Shown here in pieces: positions 5,778 to 7,524 of a DNA stretch of 7,524 nt (positions within the stretch are counted from its first letter, which is position 1; the number at the start of each line of letters is the position of its first letter). Position numbers and translations under genes: made by a program. Below the pieces are notes generated by a model. That model made no database searches. It was not told the origin of the DNA and was given only the letters and a program-made list of their open reading frames with translations. This DNA comes from Actinomycetales bacterium (GTDB lineage: Bacteria > Actinomycetota > Actinomycetes > Actinomycetales > Beutenbergiaceae): the NCBI GenBank assembly GCA_016649925.1, contig JAENWO010000111.1, positions 1-7,524 of the forward strand, written 5' to 3'.

Positions 5778-7132
5778 CCTACCGAGGGGTCCCGGCCCGC
5801 GAGGGTCTGCCCGAGCGGCTCACGATCACGCTGTGGGACTTCTCCTGGTACGTCCGCACGGGACCGGGTGAACCGTTCGCCGACCTCGACGTGGCGTTCG
5901 CCCAGGCTGTTGACCGCGGCTACAACACGATCCGCATCTGCGCCATGCCGTTCCTGCTCTTCGGTTCCGGCCTGGACACGCGGGCGTTACGGCTCGGTCC
6001 ACTGGGCGGGGCGTACGCGCAGCGCGTCCGCTGGTACGACGTCGCGGCCGAGACCACAATCGATGCCCGCGAGCACCTGCTGGAACTGTTCCGAGCGGCG
6101 AAGCGTTACGACTGCTACGTCATCACCTCGTCCTGGGAGTACCAGCAGAGCCCTGCGTTCGCAGCCGGATCGGACTGGTACCGGGCGCTGGCCGCCGTCG
6201 CACCCGAGGACCGGGCGGAGGCCCTCGCCCGAGCGCACGCGGACCTGGTGGACCTCCTCGAGGCGGAGGACCTCGCGGACCGGATCGCCTTCGTGGAGCT
6301 GCACAACGAGGTCCAGGTGGGACACCTCACCGAGGGGCTTCCACTCGACCGCGATGCCGCGGTGCTCGCCCTGCGGCCCCGCCTGGAGCGCGGCATCGAC
6401 GTGTTCCACGAGCGCCACCCCGACGTCCCGGTCACCGTCAACTACGCCGGCGTCCCGGTCGCCTCGATGCGGGGCATCCCGGAGAACGTCGACGTGCTCG
6501 TCGTCCACCCCTACGTCTACGGCGTCCTCGACGAACTCATCGCGGCCTACGGGATGAGGGGACCGGTCGAGGAGTTCGGCCAGGAGAAGGCACGCCGCGA
6601 CCTGCTGCTCCCCGACGCCCCGGACCTGACGGACTGGACCCTTCCCCCGGAGCACCGATGGCGGCTCGACGCGATGATCATCTGCAAGCCGGAGATCTAC
6701 GTGCACGACTGGGTCGACACGCAGGCCTTCGACCGCTGGCTCTACGAGCACTACGGCGAGCACCGGATCGCGATGGAGCTCAAGCTGTGCCTCTGGCTCG
6801 ACGTCGCCGCCGACTGGGCGGCCGAGCACGGGGTCCCCCTGGTCCTCGGCGAAGGGTGGATCGGCTACACCCCGCTCGAGTCGACGTTCGAGGAGGGCCC
6901 CGTGGGAGCGCAGCTCTGCCGACGCGCGATGGCCGAGTCGCGCCGGGTCGGGGCCTGGGGCAGCATCGTCTGCTCCAACGCCGCGCCACACCACCCCATG
7001 TGGGCGGACATCGAGCTGCAGCGTGAGTGCAACGCCCTCTTCGCCGTCCGGGCACCGGCACACATCGACGAGCGCCGTGACCGTCCGGTCCGACGCCACC
7101 TGATAGCGCCAACGACGGCGCAAGGAGGATGA
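5774..7132 (+). CDS. Cellulase-like glycoside hydrolase family protein (TIM-barrel type), cytoplasmic
   Basis: The 452-residue product looks like the sugar-binding cellulase-like family (a relative of GH5-type barrels). Expected barrel landmarks appear in order: TITLWDFSWY at the first strand (17-26), GYNTIRICAMPF (49-60), CYVITSSWEYQQS (114-126), then AFVELHNEV (172-180), where Glu179 after Asn178 is the likely acid/base. Next come VTVNYAGVPV (220-229), VLVVHPYVYG (241-250) and VPLVLGEGWIGY (354-365), where Glu360 is the likely nucleophile. Both catalytic glutamates are present, so the enzyme looks intact. There is no signal peptide, unlike secreted cellulases, so it probably cleaves imported oligosaccharides or glycosides. 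The start overlaps the previous stop by 4 bases. The next gene, a sugar-binding lipoprotein, starts 1 base after the stop. The exact bond cleaved is unknown; a non-hydrolytic role in sugar binding cannot be excluded. Confidence 0.85.
   Translation: MTYRGVPAREGLPERLTITLWDFSWYVRTGPGEPFADLDVAFAQAVDRGYNTIRICAMPFLLFGSGLDTRALRLGPLGGAYAQRVRWYDVAAETTIDAREHLLELFRAAKRYDCYVITSSWEYQQSPAFAAGSDWYRALAAVAPEDRAEALARAHADLVDLLEAEDLADRIAFVELHNEVQVGHLTEGLPLDRDAAVLALRPRLERGIDVFHERHPDVPVTVNYAGVPVASMRGIPENVDVLVVHPYVYGVLDELIAAYGMRGPVEEFGQEKARRDLLLPDAPDLTDWTLPPEHRWRLDAMIICKPEIYVHDWVDTQAFDRWLYEHYGEHRIAMELKLCLWLDVAADWAAEHGVPLVLGEGWIGYTPLESTFEEGPVGAQLCRRAMAESRRVGAWGSIVCSNAAPHHPMWADIELQRECNALFAVRAPAHIDERRDRPVRRHLIAPTTAQGG
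7122..7128 (+). promoter_or_regulatory. Strong ribosome binding site for the solute-binding lipoprotein gene
   Basis: AAGGAGG lies 5 bases before the ATG at 7134, inside the last codons of the hydrolase gene. It decides the start: the nearer ATG at 7129 is out of frame and meets a stop after two codons. This is the best ribosome site in the operon, as expected for a binding protein needed in excess over its neighbours. Confidence 0.85.
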
Positions 7133-7133
7133 G

Positions 7134-7524
7134 ATGAGCACACCACAGATCACCCGGCGCGGGTTCTTGCTGGGCGCCGGGGCGCTCGGCGCCGGCGGCG
7201 TTCTCGCCGGCTGCGTGGGCACCTCGGGCGGTGGCGGTTCGACCGCCTCGGCGACGTCCACCACGCTGACCCTGCAGTCTTCGCTCTCCGATCCGGATCC
7301 CAGGGCCGCGCTCGAGGCCGTGGTCGCGGCGTTCGACGGTCCGGAGACGACACTCAACACGGTGGCGATCGAGCAGTTCCGCGCGCAGCTGTCCACCTAT
7401 CTCACGTCCAACAACCCGCCCGACGTGCTCACCTGGTACGCGGGCTCCGTGGCCCGCGACTACGCGAGCCAGGGACTGCTGCTGGACGTTTCCGACCTGT
7501 GGAGCGGCGACGGCGCGTGCGCCA
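7134..7524 (+). CDS. ABC transporter extracellular sugar-binding lipoprotein, N-terminal part (runs off window end)
   Basis: This is the start of a solute-binding protein of a carbohydrate ABC importer, anchored outside the membrane. The first 130 residues are visible. The signal peptide has a twin-arginine motif TRRGFLL (7-13), a hydrophobic Gly/Ala core and a lipobox LAGC with Cys27 as the lipidation site, followed by a flexible Gly/Ser/Thr linker (28-42). This indicates Tat export followed by lipid attachment. The mature part begins with a beta strand (TLTLQSSLSD), then a helix (ALEAVVAAFDG), an FRAQLSTYL segment (81-89) and NNPPDVLTWYAGSVARDYASQGLLLDVSDLW (93-123). The last segment is typical of family 1 sugar-binding proteins, where 'PPDV' precedes the ligand-contacting loop and 'G-LLDVSDLW' follows. 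Permease genes are expected just downstream but are not in view. The 1-base gap to the hydrolase gene places it in the same operon. The ligand is unknown. Confidence 0.9.
   Translation, partial: MSTPQITRRGFLLGAGALGAGGVLAGCVGTSGGGGSTASATSTTLTLQSSLSDPDPRAALEAVVAAFDGPETTLNTVAIEQFRAQLSTYLTSNNPPDVLTWYAGSVARDYASQGLLLDVSDLWSGDGACA

Noticed and set aside
5987..7396. Minus-strand open frame of 469 codons opposite the hydrolase and binding-protein genes
   Set aside because: It crosses the junction of two well-supported plus-strand genes and has no family features.

Overview
The window is high-GC DNA with dense overlapping open frames, GTG as well as ATG starts, short or overlapping gene junctions and strong purine-rich ribosome sites. 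This fits an actinobacterium. The sugar-uptake content suggests a Cellulomonas-like member of the Micrococcales, but that placement is an inference from style, not from a marker gene.

Left part (1-1237). On the minus strand lie gatC and the first 145 codons of gatA, two subunits of the tRNA-dependent Asp/Glu amidotransferase, joined by a 4-base GTGA overlap. Divergent from them, on the plus strand, is a small three-helix membrane protein of unknown function. Its acidic N-terminus contains an exact in-frame 33-base duplication.

Middle (1238-2387). A 178-base convergent intergenic stretch carries three exact head-to-tail copies of a 21-base unit. It is followed on the minus strand by an AraC-family regulator with an N-terminal sugar-sensor-like cupin. 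An 84-base divergent promoter region separates this regulator from the operon it probably controls.

Right part (2388-7524). A tightly packed plus-strand operon begins with a 1129-residue DUF5107 plus TPR-repeat protein. It overlaps by 4 bases (ATGA) a 452-residue cellulase-like glycoside hydrolase, followed after 1 base by a Tat/lipoprotein-type ABC sugar-binding protein that runs off the window end. Neither of the first two proteins has a visible export signal, whereas the third clearly does. The simplest reading is an uptake and processing locus: a lipoprotein captures a glycan or glycoside outside the cell, permeases (expected just downstream) import it, and the cytoplasmic hydrolase and DUF5107 protein act on it. 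The AraC protein would sense the sugar. The substrate cannot be read from the sequence.

Three of the four genes that begin transcription units here (gatC, the small membrane gene and the DUF5107 gene) have a TAnnnT box 6-7 bases before the start codon. This is the arrangement expected for leaderless mRNAs in actinobacteria. No rRNA, tRNA, CRISPR array or insertion sequence was seen.
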